Shown: piece by piece, positions 1-11,465 of the stretch | Numbering within the stretch: the first letter of the stretch is position 1 | How the letters are laid out: each line of letters begins with the position of its first letter | Source: Parietaria judaica | Lineage: Eukaryota; Streptophyta; Magnoliopsida; Rosales; Urticaceae | Assembly: GCA_954871525.1 (NCBI GenBank) | Contig: OX940869.1 | Span: 14,191,001 to 14,255,000 of the forward strand | Length of the DNA stretch: 64,000 nt | Direction: 5' to 3' | Notes under the pieces: model-generated | What the model was told of the DNA's origin: nothing | The model's input: the letters and a program-made list of their open reading frames with translations, nothing else | Databases searched by the model: none | Program-made: the position numbers and the translations under genes

Positions 1-882
1 GGCACGCTCTTAATGGCGTCGATCTGGTCGGGGTCGGCTTTTATTCCTCAACGCGTAATCATGTAGCGGAGGAATTTTTCGGAGGCCACCCCGAAAGTGC
101 ATTTTGCGGGGTTGAGCTTCATCCCGTGCGGGTTGAGGATCTTGAAGCATTTCGCGAGGTGCTTAATATGCATCGTCGCCTTCACGGATTTGACCACCAT
201 AACGTTGATGTAGACCTCCATCGTCTCACTGATCTGCTTACTGAACATCTTGGTTACCAAGCTTTGGTAGGTCGCCCCCGCGTTCTTCAACCCGAAGGGT
301 ATGACTTTGTAGCAGTATGTCCCTCTCTCGCTGATTTAGGCGGTCTTCTCTTCGTCCTTCGGGTGCATCCTGATCTGGTTGTATCCCGAATAGGCGTTCA
401 TAAAGCTCAATAACTCGTATCTGTGGGTGTCTTCGACGAGACGATCTATATGTGGCATTGGGAAGCAGTCCTTAGGACATGCCTTGTTCAAGTCCGTGAA
501 GTCCATGCATACTCGCCATTTTCTGTTCTTCTTCTTCATGACGAAGGTGTTGGCCAGCCACTCGGGGTATTTGACCTCTCTGATGTGTCCCGTCGACAAT
601 AACCTGTCCACCTCATCGTTGATTATCTTGTTCCTGTCGTACACCAGCTTCCTTCTCTTCTGCTTGACCTGTCGATGGCTCGGATCAGCATTGAGCTAAT
701 GTGCCATGATTAACGGGTCGATCCCCGGCATGTCTTCGTGGGACCATGCGAAGCTTCGCTGGTTCTTCCTTAGGAACTCGATCAGCTGTTGCTTGACATC
801 CGGGTCGAGCTTTGCACCTATACCGATGGTTTGGGTCGGGTCTGTCTCGTTGACGCGGAATTGCTCCATCGCCTCCAACCAT
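1..882 (-). pseudogene. Reverse transcriptase fragment of a Tat-type Ty3/gypsy element
   Basis: Minus-strand translation gives broken pieces of a gypsy reverse transcriptase in order. The pre-RT segment with AWSHEDMPGIDP lies near 700-880. The fingers/palm segment with PKDCFPMPHID and AYSGYNQIRMHP lies at 336-644. The later palm segment with GATYQSLVTKMF lies at 48-290. The catalytic box region reads VYINVMVVKS, so the usual YVDD is not intact. A TGA at 48-50 interrupts the frame just after the palm, and the frame shifts between pieces. The PKDCFP..ID wording is typical of the Tat lineage of plant gypsy elements. The element runs off the left edge, so RNase H and integrase are not visible. 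It is a dead copy and is distinct in sequence from the Tat element at 16.6-22.1 kb. Confidence 0.85.
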
Positions 883-1007
883 GGTCTTCCCTTTCCTCCT
901 CGCGGGTCTTGCTCTGGATACTTTGGTCTCCTCGCCTCGCCTAGTTTGTTGTCTTTATCATCGCCTCTCCCCTGTGTTGAGGCCTCGGGGGTCGGCGGCG
1001 ATAATTT

Positions 1008-1535
1008 CTATAACTGGTCCTTCTTCCTCCGCTCATCCTCCTGCGCCGTTGTCCTGTAGCTCATTAGGTAACAAGTCCTATAGGCGTCCTTGTTTCCCTT
1101 GACTTCCTCCACTTTTCCCCATTTGCCGGGGAACTTGATGCTCTGGTGATACGTCGATGGGACGGCCCTCATGGAGTGGATCCATGGTAGTCCGAGGATC
1201 ATGTTGAAGATCAACGGGCAGTCCAACACCATCAATGTCGTCATTTTGTTGATGCTTCTCGTGCACACCAGTAGTCTGACCGTCCCTAATGACGTCGCGA
1301 CATCTCCATTGAATCCCGAGACGCTTCGTGGTTTGCCCTAGATTTCTATCCCCTCGATATCCATATTTTTCAGGGCATCATAGACGATGACGTCCACCGA
1401 GCTTCCGTTGTCGACCAATATTCGGCTGACATCACAGTTTCCGATGCCTAGCGAAAGTACCAGTGCGTCGTCATAGGGGTCGGCGCAGGCGTCGTCTTCG
1501 ACGAAGGCTATCTCGGTGACGACGCTGCTCATTGC
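1008..1535 (-). pseudogene. Aspartic protease region of the same gypsy remnant
   Basis: The minus strand encodes the retroviral-type aspartic protease segment between gag and RT. The motif ILVDNGSSVDVI, with the catalytic D in a DNGSS context, lies in the 1338-1532 piece. The later ILGLPWIHSMRAVPS segment, a typical end of the protease domain, lies at 1008-1268. A stop and frame changes separate the pieces. In this family the protease matures the Gag-Pol polyprotein inside virus-like particles. It belongs to the same decayed element as the RT on its left and gag on its right. Confidence 0.8.
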
Positions 1536-2157
1536 CGCGTCCCCTCTGTTGTGCTCCTTGGCTCTTCTTTGGTGGGCCTTGACGCTGATGACAGAGTCAT
1601 CGCATAAGTGTGATCATCCCATGATCATCTCGATCTTCTTTCTCATCCTTGGGGGTTCATCGTCGCCGGAATCTTGGCCCACATATTGGACCACCGCCTG
1701 TTCGGCGGGTGGCTTCCTCCTCTTCTAGGTGTGGCCACCTCCGCTACCTTGCGACGGATCCTCTCGTCGGGGCTGCCGTCGATCGTCCATTCTTGGCTCG
1801 TAAGGGTCTCTTAGGTCCACCCCTCGCATTTCTCCCTTCAAATACTTCTCCATGAGCCTCCTTTTCAAGGTGGTGCATTCCTCGGTGGAGTGTCCCTTAA
1901 CCTATGAAAGCTGCAGTATTTGTTGATGTCCTTTGACCAAATCCTCCGTCCTTGATCTCCTCCTTCTTCCGCCAGCTCTCGCTTCTCTTCGACACTGTAG
2001 ACTTCCCGCTTCTGGCTTTCTCGGCCACGCGGTTGGCCCAAAATCCTCCTGTCCTCCTCTCGACCTCGTCAAGAGGCTGTCCTTGTAGTCTCTGTCCTCT
2101 CTCTTTTCCTGCTACTTCCCTTTGCCCTTCGACCCATGCTTCTTCACCAGCGCTAGG

Positions 2158-3090
2158 TCAAATAGCCCGGGCCATGACATCTTTGAACTTCCCGATGAAC
2201 TTCCGGAGGGTTTCCCCTTCTTCTTGCTCCAGTAGCCACATGTCAATGATATTTACCTCATTTTGCACGTACATTGAGTAGTGTCGCAGGAAGTGGGAGA
2301 CGAGGTGGTCGAAGCAGCTGACTGAGTTGGTGGAAAGCCTGGCGAACCACTCCAGGGCCGACCCCTGTAGACTGTCGACGAACATATGGCACATGATGGC
2401 CTCCCAATCCGGCCCGTGCGCGTTTATTCGTCCCGTCGCGATCCTGAATGCCTTTACGTGTGCGTTGGGGTTCGTCGCTCCTTCGTATGTCGTCGCCCTG
2501 ATCTTCGGCATCTCGTCGATCCAGATGTTGCTAATGTACGGAGAGAAAGGTGTGTGCCTGGATTCCTCGAAAAGTCTGTCGATCTCTGGCGCCACGCTCG
2601 TTGCTTTGTGCATCTGCGAGGTTACGTATCCCATCCTCGAGGTTAGCTCTTGGAGCGCCCGGTCGACGAGCTCTTGGATCCTCTCCTCGGCTGTGGTCGT
2701 CATCGCCATTTGCTGATGTTGCACCTACATTTGGTGGTGTACTCGGGTTTGGTGGGCAGGTCCCGCCATTACTGTTGTCGCGGTCTGGTAGGAAGCCTGC
2801 GTCGGTGGTAGTGGTATTCTTAGACTTATATTGTGCAAGGAGGGTCTCTCGTCGCGCTCTCCCTGTGGCGCGCTGCCGGGAGACTTATATTGTACTGGGT
2901 CGTCCGTTCCTCACTCGAGGTCTTCTCCTTCCGGGGTTGATGTTCCCACGATCAAGCTCTGTGGGGACTGCCTTCTTGCGTCGGTGGCAGCGTGGTCCAG
3001 GAGGGTGGTGAGTTGCTGATTTCATGCCGTTGCTGTTGCCACTTGCTGGTGAAGCTCCTCCAATGTGGTTCGGGCGTGCTCCGCGTTGTC
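2158..3090 (-). pseudogene. Gag capsid region of the left gypsy remnant
   Basis: A 188-residue minus-strand frame at 2158-2724 matches plant gypsy Gag in wording and order. It has an N-terminal coiled segment (ERIQELVDRALQEL), the APEIDRLFEESRHTPFS linker, and the capsid core with ATTYEGATNPNAHVKAF and SALEWFARLS. Toward 3090 the upstream reading remains Gag-like (HARTTLEELHQQVA) but contains stops. Homology breaks at about 3098, where an unrelated dispersed repeat (R1) begins, so neither the leader nor the 5' LTR is present. The stretch 1535-2157 holds the degenerate Gag C-terminal part and yields only short frames. Confidence 0.8.
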
Positions 3091-3098
3091 AGGCGTAC

Positions 3099-3187
3099 AA
3101 ACTTAACTATCGTGTTTACTACGATAAAAAACAAACACATGTCAATGTGTAATTGTGTATCACTGATGTGCTTCTCTTTTTTGTCGT
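3099..3187 (+). repeat. Dispersed repeat R1, copy A, left part
   Basis: About 90 bp beginning near cttaactatcgtgtttact reappears almost unchanged at 38,869-38,950, where it follows unrelated sequence. This defines a common left edge for the repeat. The copy is cut at 3187 by a gypsy LTR and resumes at 24,109. I do not recognise the family; there is no coding potential and no obvious terminal inverted repeat. Confidence 0.7.
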
Positions 3188-3449
3188 TGTTGATGCAGAA
3201 AAATGCTTCAAACATTCAGCGGCCCAATAGCTCGTGTTGGGCCGGGCCCAATGTCGTCTTGTTGACTTTTTATGACTCTCGGGGTTGGGCTTCTGGACTT
3301 TCGAGTCAATCGGACCCTCCACTGACTCAATGATCAGAAATCCGTGGTAAACTCCACTACCTGTCGCTAATAGGGCCAGGACTTGGCCTAGCCCGGATTA
3401 CAGGTTCGGGACACCAAAAACAGATTCCTGACCACTGTGTAGGGGTCAC
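3188..3449 (-). repeat. Truncated 3' LTR of the Tat-type gypsy element
   Basis: The stretch aligns closely with 22,645-22,915, the outer end of the 5' LTR, and in inverted orientation with the solo LTR end near 29.04-29.31 kb. It starts TGTTGATGCAGAAAAATG and stops after ggggtcac at 3449. About 1.2 kb of the LTR is missing. A short copied filler and then the copia LTR follow. Confidence 0.85.
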
Positions 3450-3460
3450 CAAAAACAGAT

Positions 3461-6217
3461 TCCTTAAACAAGACAGTTTATCCATTTGTAAAAGATTATG
3501 ACAAGTCGTTGAATAAAGATGATGCTTATTATGATAATCTTATTATAGTTTCTGGTAGAGTAAAATAGAATGTTTGATTCCTTAGTTCATAAAGGATGCA
3601 ATTATGTTATTATTATCACAACAGAGTCAATGTGAGGAAGAATTAATAATCATAATAAATGAACTTAAAATGTCCGTGACCTGATCAACTGGGTGGGAGC
3701 CCATTAATCGTATAAGGTCATTAATGTGACTAAGTGATAATCCTATTCTGGATTTTGTGTGTGTCACACTCACTAGAAGTGCATTAAGTATGAAGTGTCT
3801 TCATACTGGACTGGACCTGACTTAAACTCCGGAAGTTATCATATAAGACCGTCACTGATAACTTGGAGTTGAGTCACTAGTAGATGATCAAATGGATATT
3901 CGATCTAAGTCCTGAGTGATCTTGAGTCCAAGCTGCTGGCTTGATTGTTCTTTGATTTAACCGTTAAAGAACACGAAATATTACCGCTGTTCCCAACACT
4001 ATTATTTTGGGAACATGATAGTCAGCAGTAAGGGTAGCTTGGTCATAGACATGGGCATCACACAGCTCTCTTCAGAGTGATGATGATTCCCTTGATTGTC
4101 GGTGGTGAGAAGTGAGAGGTATCCGTGCGCAACTTATGAATCGAAACCATAAGTGGGTCACTCATAATATTACTGACTGAGTCAAGGATGAAAATGCAAT
4201 GAGGGGCATAACGGTAGAAACCGCCTGCTCGTGTGTGGATCATCAAGTGAAAGATCAATAACCCGAATTTGATTGTATCAATGGACACCCTGCTGATATA
4301 AAGGGAATAATATATACCGTATCACTAAAGAGTGCAGCCTCGGGTCTATAGTGGAATCACTTCGAGGTTTGACGAACAACTAGCAGTTCGTTGGAGCTTA
4401 AGTGATACGGGTCCATGGTCCCCAGGATAGCTCCGTAACGGATGATACGTACGTGATTAAAATAGATTCTGGATAATGTTTAATCATTTGGCTTGACTTA
4501 TAAAACTGAAAGGTCTGTGGCAGACGTCAGATAGTTTTATCGTTAGCGTGGCAAAAGTACCATATTTTGGTACACGAAATTAACTGATAAAAGAAAGTTA
4601 GAATTTAGATTTTCTATTAGCATCATGTTGTTGGAAATTAAATTCTAAGCAACTTTTCTATTTGAACCATGTCATTTCGACTTATCGTTAGTGATTTATG
4701 GATTTTCTAAGTTTATGATCGGTTCGATAAACTTTGAAATTAAATCACATGTCACGAATTTAAATGATGGTGTGGCACCATGACATTTTAATGTGTGATA
4801 TTGAGATCAGGTAATATTAATATAATTTAATTATTTGGATTTAATTATTAATATGTTATTAATAATTAATTAATAATTAATAGATTTATATTAATAAATA
4901 AAAATATATTTTTATATATTGTTACATGTGTAAATTCGAATTAGGGTTTGGTGATAACAAACCCTAGCTAAATTCGAATCTATGAATTGAAGATTTTTAT
5001 TTTTGCGGCATAAGTACCTATTGTTTGGTATTTTGGCAAAAAACCCTAAAATCAATTTAATCCATTGGATCGGTTGTGATTTAATATCAACCGTTGGATT
5101 GAGATAATTGATTTGAAACCTAATGTAATTCGAAATTGAAACTTGGTGACCAAGTTTAGGTATTTCGAATTTGCTTAATTAATTATGTCCGTTGGATCGG
5201 TTTTGAGATTTAATCTTTAACCGTCGGATTAGAAATTAATTAATATTATATATATGATATATAATTCGAATAATATTGTGGATAAGATTTCGAATTAGGG
5301 TTTTGTAAAACCCTAGGGAATTTGACTTTATCCCTCATTGATTTGATCCATTGGATTGGTTTAAGATTTATTTTTAACCATTGGATCTAGATAATCATTA
5401 TCAAATTCGAATTTAAATATATATGTATAATATAATTCGAATAATTATAATATAATGATAAGATTAAATTTTTTGATCTTATCTTGTATTATTATTTAAT
5501 TAAATCCATGATTAATTATATCCATTGGATTTAGATGAGATTGAATCTGGACCATTGGATTGAAATAATTAATTATATTTAATTAATAGAATTCGAATTT
5601 TAGGGAGAGAATTTCTCCAATTCGGTTACGGTTTGAGCCTATAAATAGGAGGCTCATTCTACACATTTTTGACACCTTTCCCCAGAGAAAAATTCGAACT
5701 CTCCCTCTTCCTCAGGGTCTGCGAATTTTCTCTCTGATCTCTTTTTTCTGGTTCGGTTTAGGAGACTATTTCTCCGGAAACTTAAAAAGAACCATCAGTT
5801 AAAAATTTTTTGCGACGGAGTCCTGCCGGCGAAGCCCACGCTTCGGTACGAGGATTCCAGGAGAATATCCCGGAAGATCACGGGAGTTTCCCTCAGCACT
5901 GGCGGAGCCCTGCCCGATTCAGAACGCGCAGCCGGAAGTCGTCAATTGAGGTACGGCCTTATGCATTGGGTTAATAAATGCAACCATTTACTGCTTTCTA
6001 TTTATTTCCTATTATGACTAGATTATTAATAATGATTTATGAATATTAAATTACATAATATTTATCAGATCTTGGGATATGGATATTATCCGATATTCGG
6101 ACCGTTGTAAGGATAACAAGTTTTCCGCTTTAAAATAATTTTTTAAATGTTACCCGGACGGTTCGGAGGTACAATTTGTGATAATTTTTCAAGGAATCCG
6201 AGACGTGATCTCCAACA
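3461..6217 (+). repeat. Copia 5' LTR (first 15 bp missing)
   Basis: It matches 11,481-14,237 base for base in length and ends in tccaaca, the inverse of the tgttgga that starts the complete 3' LTR. A TATA-type promoter (ctataaatagg) lies near 5640. The LTR contains four spaced copies of a ttggat..ttggat motif and two hairpins built from telo-box sequences (aaaccctag), described under findings. Its middle is strongly AT-rich. A diverged fragment of the same LTR family is present at 57,131-57,735. Confidence 0.9.
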
Positions 6218-6219
6218 AT

Positions 6220-6231
6220 TGGTATCAGAGC
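6220..6231 (+). promoter_or_regulatory. Copia primer-binding site, initiator Met tRNA type
   Basis: tggtatcagagc begins two bases after the LTR end. This is the standard complement of the 3' end of plant initiator methionine tRNA and fixes the LTR/internal boundary. Confidence 0.9.
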
Positions 6232-6283
6232 CATGGTTTAAGGATAAATAATTACGTAATTTAATTAATGGGTTTAAGAACGA

Positions 6284-8080
6284 ATTATTTGATGAATAAA
6301 ATTAATTATTTAAAATTGAAATTTTGAATTTCTAGATATTTTAAATATTAATTAAAAATTAAAAAATTACCCGACCCGAAAAATCGGACCGGGTAGTTGG
6401 ACCGGGCTGCCCTTGGCAGCCCAGCCCGAGAATGATGCGAACAGGGGCTGCCGCTGCAGCCCCAGTTTGTTCGCCAGGGGCAAAGCCCACGGGCCAGGCC
6501 CACGGGCAGGGCCCTCGCCAAGGCCATTCGGCCAGGGCAAGGGCACCCGTGTGGGCCTGGCGGGCTGGCCGCAGGCCACGCTGCCTGGCAGCGGAATGGG
6601 CCTGTAGGCCCAGCCCGAAGTGCCAGGGCAATGCCCTGGCCTACCCGTGGGCTGTCCCTGCCCATTCCACGGGCACGTAGGCCCGGGCTTAAGCCCGGAG
6701 GGCCCACGTGCAATTTTTTATATGAGTCGGATTTTTATTCCGACCCGGATCCCGTGGATTAATTATTAATTATTATTAATGAAATTAATATTTATGAATT
6801 AAAATTAATTATGATTAATTAATATAAATTAAAATATGGATGTTATTTCTGGATAAATAACATTGTCTTATTTTAATTAATTCATAAATTTAAATATGGA
6901 TGTTATTTAATAATTAAATAACATTGTCTTATTTAATAAATTAAAATATGGATGATAATATTCGAAGAATAATATCATTGTCTTATTTTAATATTTTCAT
7001 AAATAATTATTAAAGGGCATTAAAATGTTTAATGATAATTCTTAGAGAATAACTATCATTAATTATGAATATTCATCATAGATATAATTTGATATAACCT
7101 ATTTTCATAACCCTCAAACATAGTGTCTATGTTTAGATCATTATTAATATGTCTATATAGGATAGATATAAATAATAAAGAGTAAATGTAAAAGTGTTAA
7201 TTATTAGTCGGAAAAATTTCAAACGTACAATCTTGCCTAAGGAAGAGGGAATCAAAAGTGGGGCCGGTTCACCATCCACTTATGGGTGACCGGTTAGGAC
7301 CCCTCCCATCGACCTGGAGAGCGTACGTTTTGATCTATCACTACCGACGAAATAATAAACACATTTTTTTAGGGCTTATTTTAAAATTACGTGACGTAAT
7401 AAATGAAGCCAAAATATAAACTTTTAATGTGTCATTAATAGACAGTTTATATAATAAGTTTTTATAACTTAGAAATTAAAAACGTTATTTCCTAAAAACA
7501 ATGGCAAGTATAGAATAAAACAAAGGTCTCCATTATTACTGTCACAAGGTCTGCTAACCACACCGCCTCGAGTCACCCTAGTGTGTCCATTCCCTAAGGA
7601 AGGTGTGCTTGTGGGAGGTTTGACACCGTGATAGTTCCAAAAGAATATGGGGACGGAGGAATCTTGGAAATGGACCGCGAGTCACCCTAGAGTGACCATT
7701 CCCTAAGGACGACATTTCCAAGAGGATCCCGAGAACCGAAAATAATGGGTTAAGCTTGCACGGAAGTTGGTGCTTCCCGACCGTCTATGGTGATAGTTAA
7801 TAATCATAGAGGACTTTTGTAGTTCTTGTTATGAATATTAATTAAGTTTATGACTAAAACTTAGTTTAACCAAACTACACGGTTGATACCGCGAGTCACC
7901 CTGGAGTGACCATGCCACTACGGACGGCAACGACGTGTACAGTCGGTTAAATTATCACGAAATAGTTAAAGGGTTTATTTAACGTTTTTCCCAGAACATG
8001 TTTGCATCATGTAACTATTTCAAATAAAATATTTTTCTAAACATTCTACCTATAATAATGTTTAATAAGTTTTTTTTTCA
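6284..8080 (+). other. Non-coding leader of the copia element where gag would be expected
   Basis: No gag capsid or CCHC zinc knuckle is present between the primer-binding site and the protease. Three things are visible instead. First, a sharply GC-rich block at about 6365-6715, full of short inverted repeats such as gggctgcccttggcagccc, inside otherwise AT-rich sequence. Second, four consecutive hairpins at about 6833-7070. Third, three copies of a motif with a gtcac...gtgac stem near 7568, 7677 and 7890. The region looks like structured or replaced leader RNA, not decayed coding sequence, though a diverged gag cannot be excluded. Confidence 0.6.
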
Positions 8081-11000
8081 ATGCCAGTTAAAATGTCCTT
8101 CGACAAACAAGAAATGGAAAAGTCTGCTCTGACGCTGAGGTCTCAAAATCAAAGCAATCTGGTAAAAGTCACAAAATCCCTAAGCAAGCTGGCCATGAGT
8201 GGATCTTCGGAAAAACTTGGAATGGCAGATCAGAATGCTATAAACTCTCTAAACAAGAGGAAGAGAATTGATGGAAACCAGGAAGAATTCTTCCAGACTG
8301 GGAGTACAAGTAATGTTGATCGTTCAACATTAGAATCATGTTTCGTGGACAACTCATCCTTCAACTGGATCTTGGATTCAGGAGCAAACGATCATGCATG
8401 CAATTCTCTTCAGTCTCTTGACAAATTAGAAGAGATAAATGAAGGACCAACTTTAAAAGTAGGAAACGGGGAATTCCTGCAAGCAAAAGCAGTAGGAAAT
8501 TTGCGACTGACATTTGGAAATAAGTATTTATTTGTTGATAATGTGTACTATTATCCAAATGTCTGCAGAAATATACTTTCTGCTTATCTGTTGTACAAAC
8601 AAGGATATACTCTAAACTTTCGTGGATCCCATTGGGTCATCACAAAGGATGGAGTATATATTTGTACTGCTAAAGCAGAAAATGGATTATACATCCTAAG
8701 ACCAGATTATGGTAGCTGCATGAATACTGAGATGTTTAAATTGGCAATGCCAAAGTCAGTCAAGAAACCCAAGATTGACAATGATGTTCAAACGTACCTG
8801 TGGCATTTAAGATTGGGTCATATTAATCTAGACAGGATAAACAGGCTGGTAAAGGATGGACCCCTTAAAGAACTAACAATCGGTTCTTTGCCTGTTTGCG
8901 AATCCTGTATAGAGGCTAAAATGACTAAAAGACCTTTTTCGGTAAAAGGTCAAAGAGCCACTAAACCATTAGAACTCGTCCATTCTGATGTATGTGGTCC
9001 CATGAACATACTAGGAAGAGGAGGAATTGAATACTTTGTCACTTTCATTGAAGATTATTCAAGATATGGTTACGTTTATCTCATGGCTAAGAAATCTGAA
9101 ACCTTAGGTTAGTTCAGAGAATTTCTGGCAGAGGCTGAGAATCAACTAGGACTATCATTGAAGTCTCTTCGATCTGATCGAGGAAGAGAATACCTAGATC
9201 ACGAGTTTTGCGACCTCTTGATCGAGAAAGGTATAACATCTCAACTAACTGCTCCTGGCACACCAGAACAAAATGGTGTTGTAGAAAGGAAAAATAGGAC
9301 CCTACTGGAAATGGTAAGGTCAATGTTAAGTTATTCATCACTACCCAATTCCTTCTGGGGATATGCTTTGTTGACGGCAACGAACATTCTAAATGTTGTG
9401 CCGTCAAAATCTGTTTCTAAAACGCCCGTCGAATTATGGAATGGCAGAATACCAAATCTGCGACATTACAGAATTTGGGGATGTCCTGCACATGTGCGGA
9501 CTGGAAACAAGAATAAATTGGAATCACGAACGGAAGTTTGTCTGTTTGTAGGATATTCCAAAGAGACTAAGGGAGGTTTGTTTTATAGTCCAGAAAGTAA
9601 GAAAGTATTTGTCTCTACAAATGCTACTTTTCTAGAGCAAGATTATATGACAAACTTCAAACCTCGAAGTAAAGTTGTACTCGAGGAGCTGTCAGGTGAC
9701 AAAGTCACAATATCTCCAACAGTGCCTGTTGTCGAAGATATAGCAGAAACCACGGTCCCAAATCAGAACCAAGGGGTACTCAGACGTAGTGGGAGGTTCA
9801 AAAGACCAGTTGAACGCTACGAGCACACCCAGTTGGAATTTCACCTAGCTGTCACTGACACTAGCGTTGAAGATCCCATAGGCTACAAGCAAGCTATGGT
9901 TGATCCTGATAAGGGAGAATGGCAGGAAGCCATGAACCAAGAAATAGAATCAATGGATTCTAATAAACTCTGGGAACTTGTAGACTTACCGGATGGCTTC
10001 AAAACCATTGGCTGTAAGTGGGTATACAAGCGAAAGAGAGGAGTGGACGGGAAGGTTGAAACCTTCAAGGCTAGACTAGTGGCAAAGGGTTTTACCCAGA
10101 GGGAAGGTATTGATTTCGATGAGACCTTCGCTCCAGTCGCTAAGTACAAGTCCATCCGGATTCTCATGGCCATAGCCTGTAGTCTCAATTACGAGATTTG
10201 GCAGATGGACGTCAAAACCGCCTTCCTGAACGGGTACATTGACGAAAACATCTATATGGACCAACCAGAAGGGTTCGTGCAACAGGGTCAAGAAGGGAAG
10301 GTTTGCAGATTACTTAAATCCATTTATGGATTGAAGCAAGCCTCTAGATCCTGGAATCTAAGGTTCGATGAAACCATCAAAACCTATGGATTCATTCAAA
10401 ACGTCACTGAGGCCTGCATCTATAAACTCAATGACGAAACCGTGGAAGTTTTTCTTGTTCTGTACGTCGACGATATTCTTCTCATTGGAAACAGTGTGAA
10501 GAAATTATCGGACGTAAAGGCGTGGCTATCTACGCAATTCCAAATGAAGGACATGGGAGAAGCCAGTTATGTTCTTGGGATCCGTATTTTCAGGGATCGC
10601 AACAACAGGCTTCTGGCCTTATCTCAAGCAGCTTACATTGATAAGGTGCTTGAACGTTTTGCAATGGCAAACTCCAAGGGAGGTAATTTACCGACCAGAC
10701 ATGGAGTGTTCCTCAGCAGGAAACAATGCCCAACTTCTCCGGAAGAGCAAGATGTGATGAGGCGAATACCCTATGCTTCAGCAGTGGGAAGTCTGATGTA
10801 CGCTATGCAGTGTACTAGGCCAGACATTTGTTACGCTGTGGGAATTGTTAGCATATATCAATCCAACCCTGGTATGGCTCACTGGACAGCAGTGAAGAAC
10901 ATTCTCAAGTATCTTCGGAGAACGAGAGACTATATGTTAGTGTTTTCAGGATCAGAACTGAATCCACTAGGATACACTGATTCAGACTTTATGTCTGATA

Positions 11001-11450
11001 GAGACGCGAGAAAATCGACGTCAGGAGCGGTGTACACCCTTGCTGGTGGAGCGATATTCTGGAGAAGCGTAAAGCAATCCTGTATCGCAGATTCCACAAT
11101 GGAAGCTGAATATGTGGCAGCTTGAGAGGCAGCCAAAGAATCAGTTTGGCTCAAGAATTTCTACATAGAACTGGGAGTTGTTCCAGATGTAGATGGGCCC
11201 CAAACACTATACTGTGACAACAGTGGTGCAGTGGAAAATTCTAAAGAGCCCAGAGACCACAACAAGGCAAAACATATAGAACGTAAATACCATCTCATAA
11301 GAGAAATAGTGCGTCGTGGCGACGTGAGGGTTGTGAAAATAGCTTCGGAAGACAATCTGGCTGATCCATTCACCAAGACGTTGCCAGATGAAAATATTCA
11401 GGAGGCATCTGGAAAGTATGGGTCTGAAAGACATGGGTCATCCTCTTTAA
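8081..11450 (+). pseudogene. Copia Pol: protease, integrase, reverse transcriptase, RNase H
   Basis: Pol domains follow in copia order. Protease has WILDSGANDHAC at about 8370. The GAG-pre-integrase zinc region has WHLRLGHINLDRI and CESCIEAK (about 8800-8930). The integrase core has HSDVCGP, LRSDRGREY and NGVVERKNRT (about 8980-9300). RT has KARLVAKGF, AFLNGY, SIYGLKQASRSW and LYVDDILLIGN (about 10,060-10,500). RNase H has GYTDSDF, DSTMEAEYVAA, YCDNSGAV and HIERKYHLIRE (about 10,970-11,310). A TAG at 9109-9111 splits integrase, a TGA at 11,123-11,125 interrupts RNase H, and a frameshift near 11,400 displaces the last 15 residues before the stop at 11,448-11,450. Integrase before RT identifies Ty1/copia. 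Normally one polyprotein supplies maturation, integration and reverse transcription. Confidence 0.95.
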
Positions 11451-11465
11451 GTACAAGTGGGAGAT
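11451..11465 (+). promoter_or_regulatory. Copia polypurine tract
   Basis: A purine-rich stretch (acaagtgggagat) directly abuts the TGTTGGA start of the 3' LTR, the expected place for the plus-strand primer. Confidence 0.75.

Noticed and set aside
4058..4288. 76-residue minus-strand ORF present twice (also 12,078-12,308)
   Set aside because: It lies inside the two copia LTRs on the antisense strand. Identity reflects LTR duplication, not selection on a protein.
6348..6713. Overlapping ORFs rich in Pro, Gly and Ala on both strands
   Set aside because: The stretch is a GC-rich island with few stop codons. All frames are open, so this is a composition effect.
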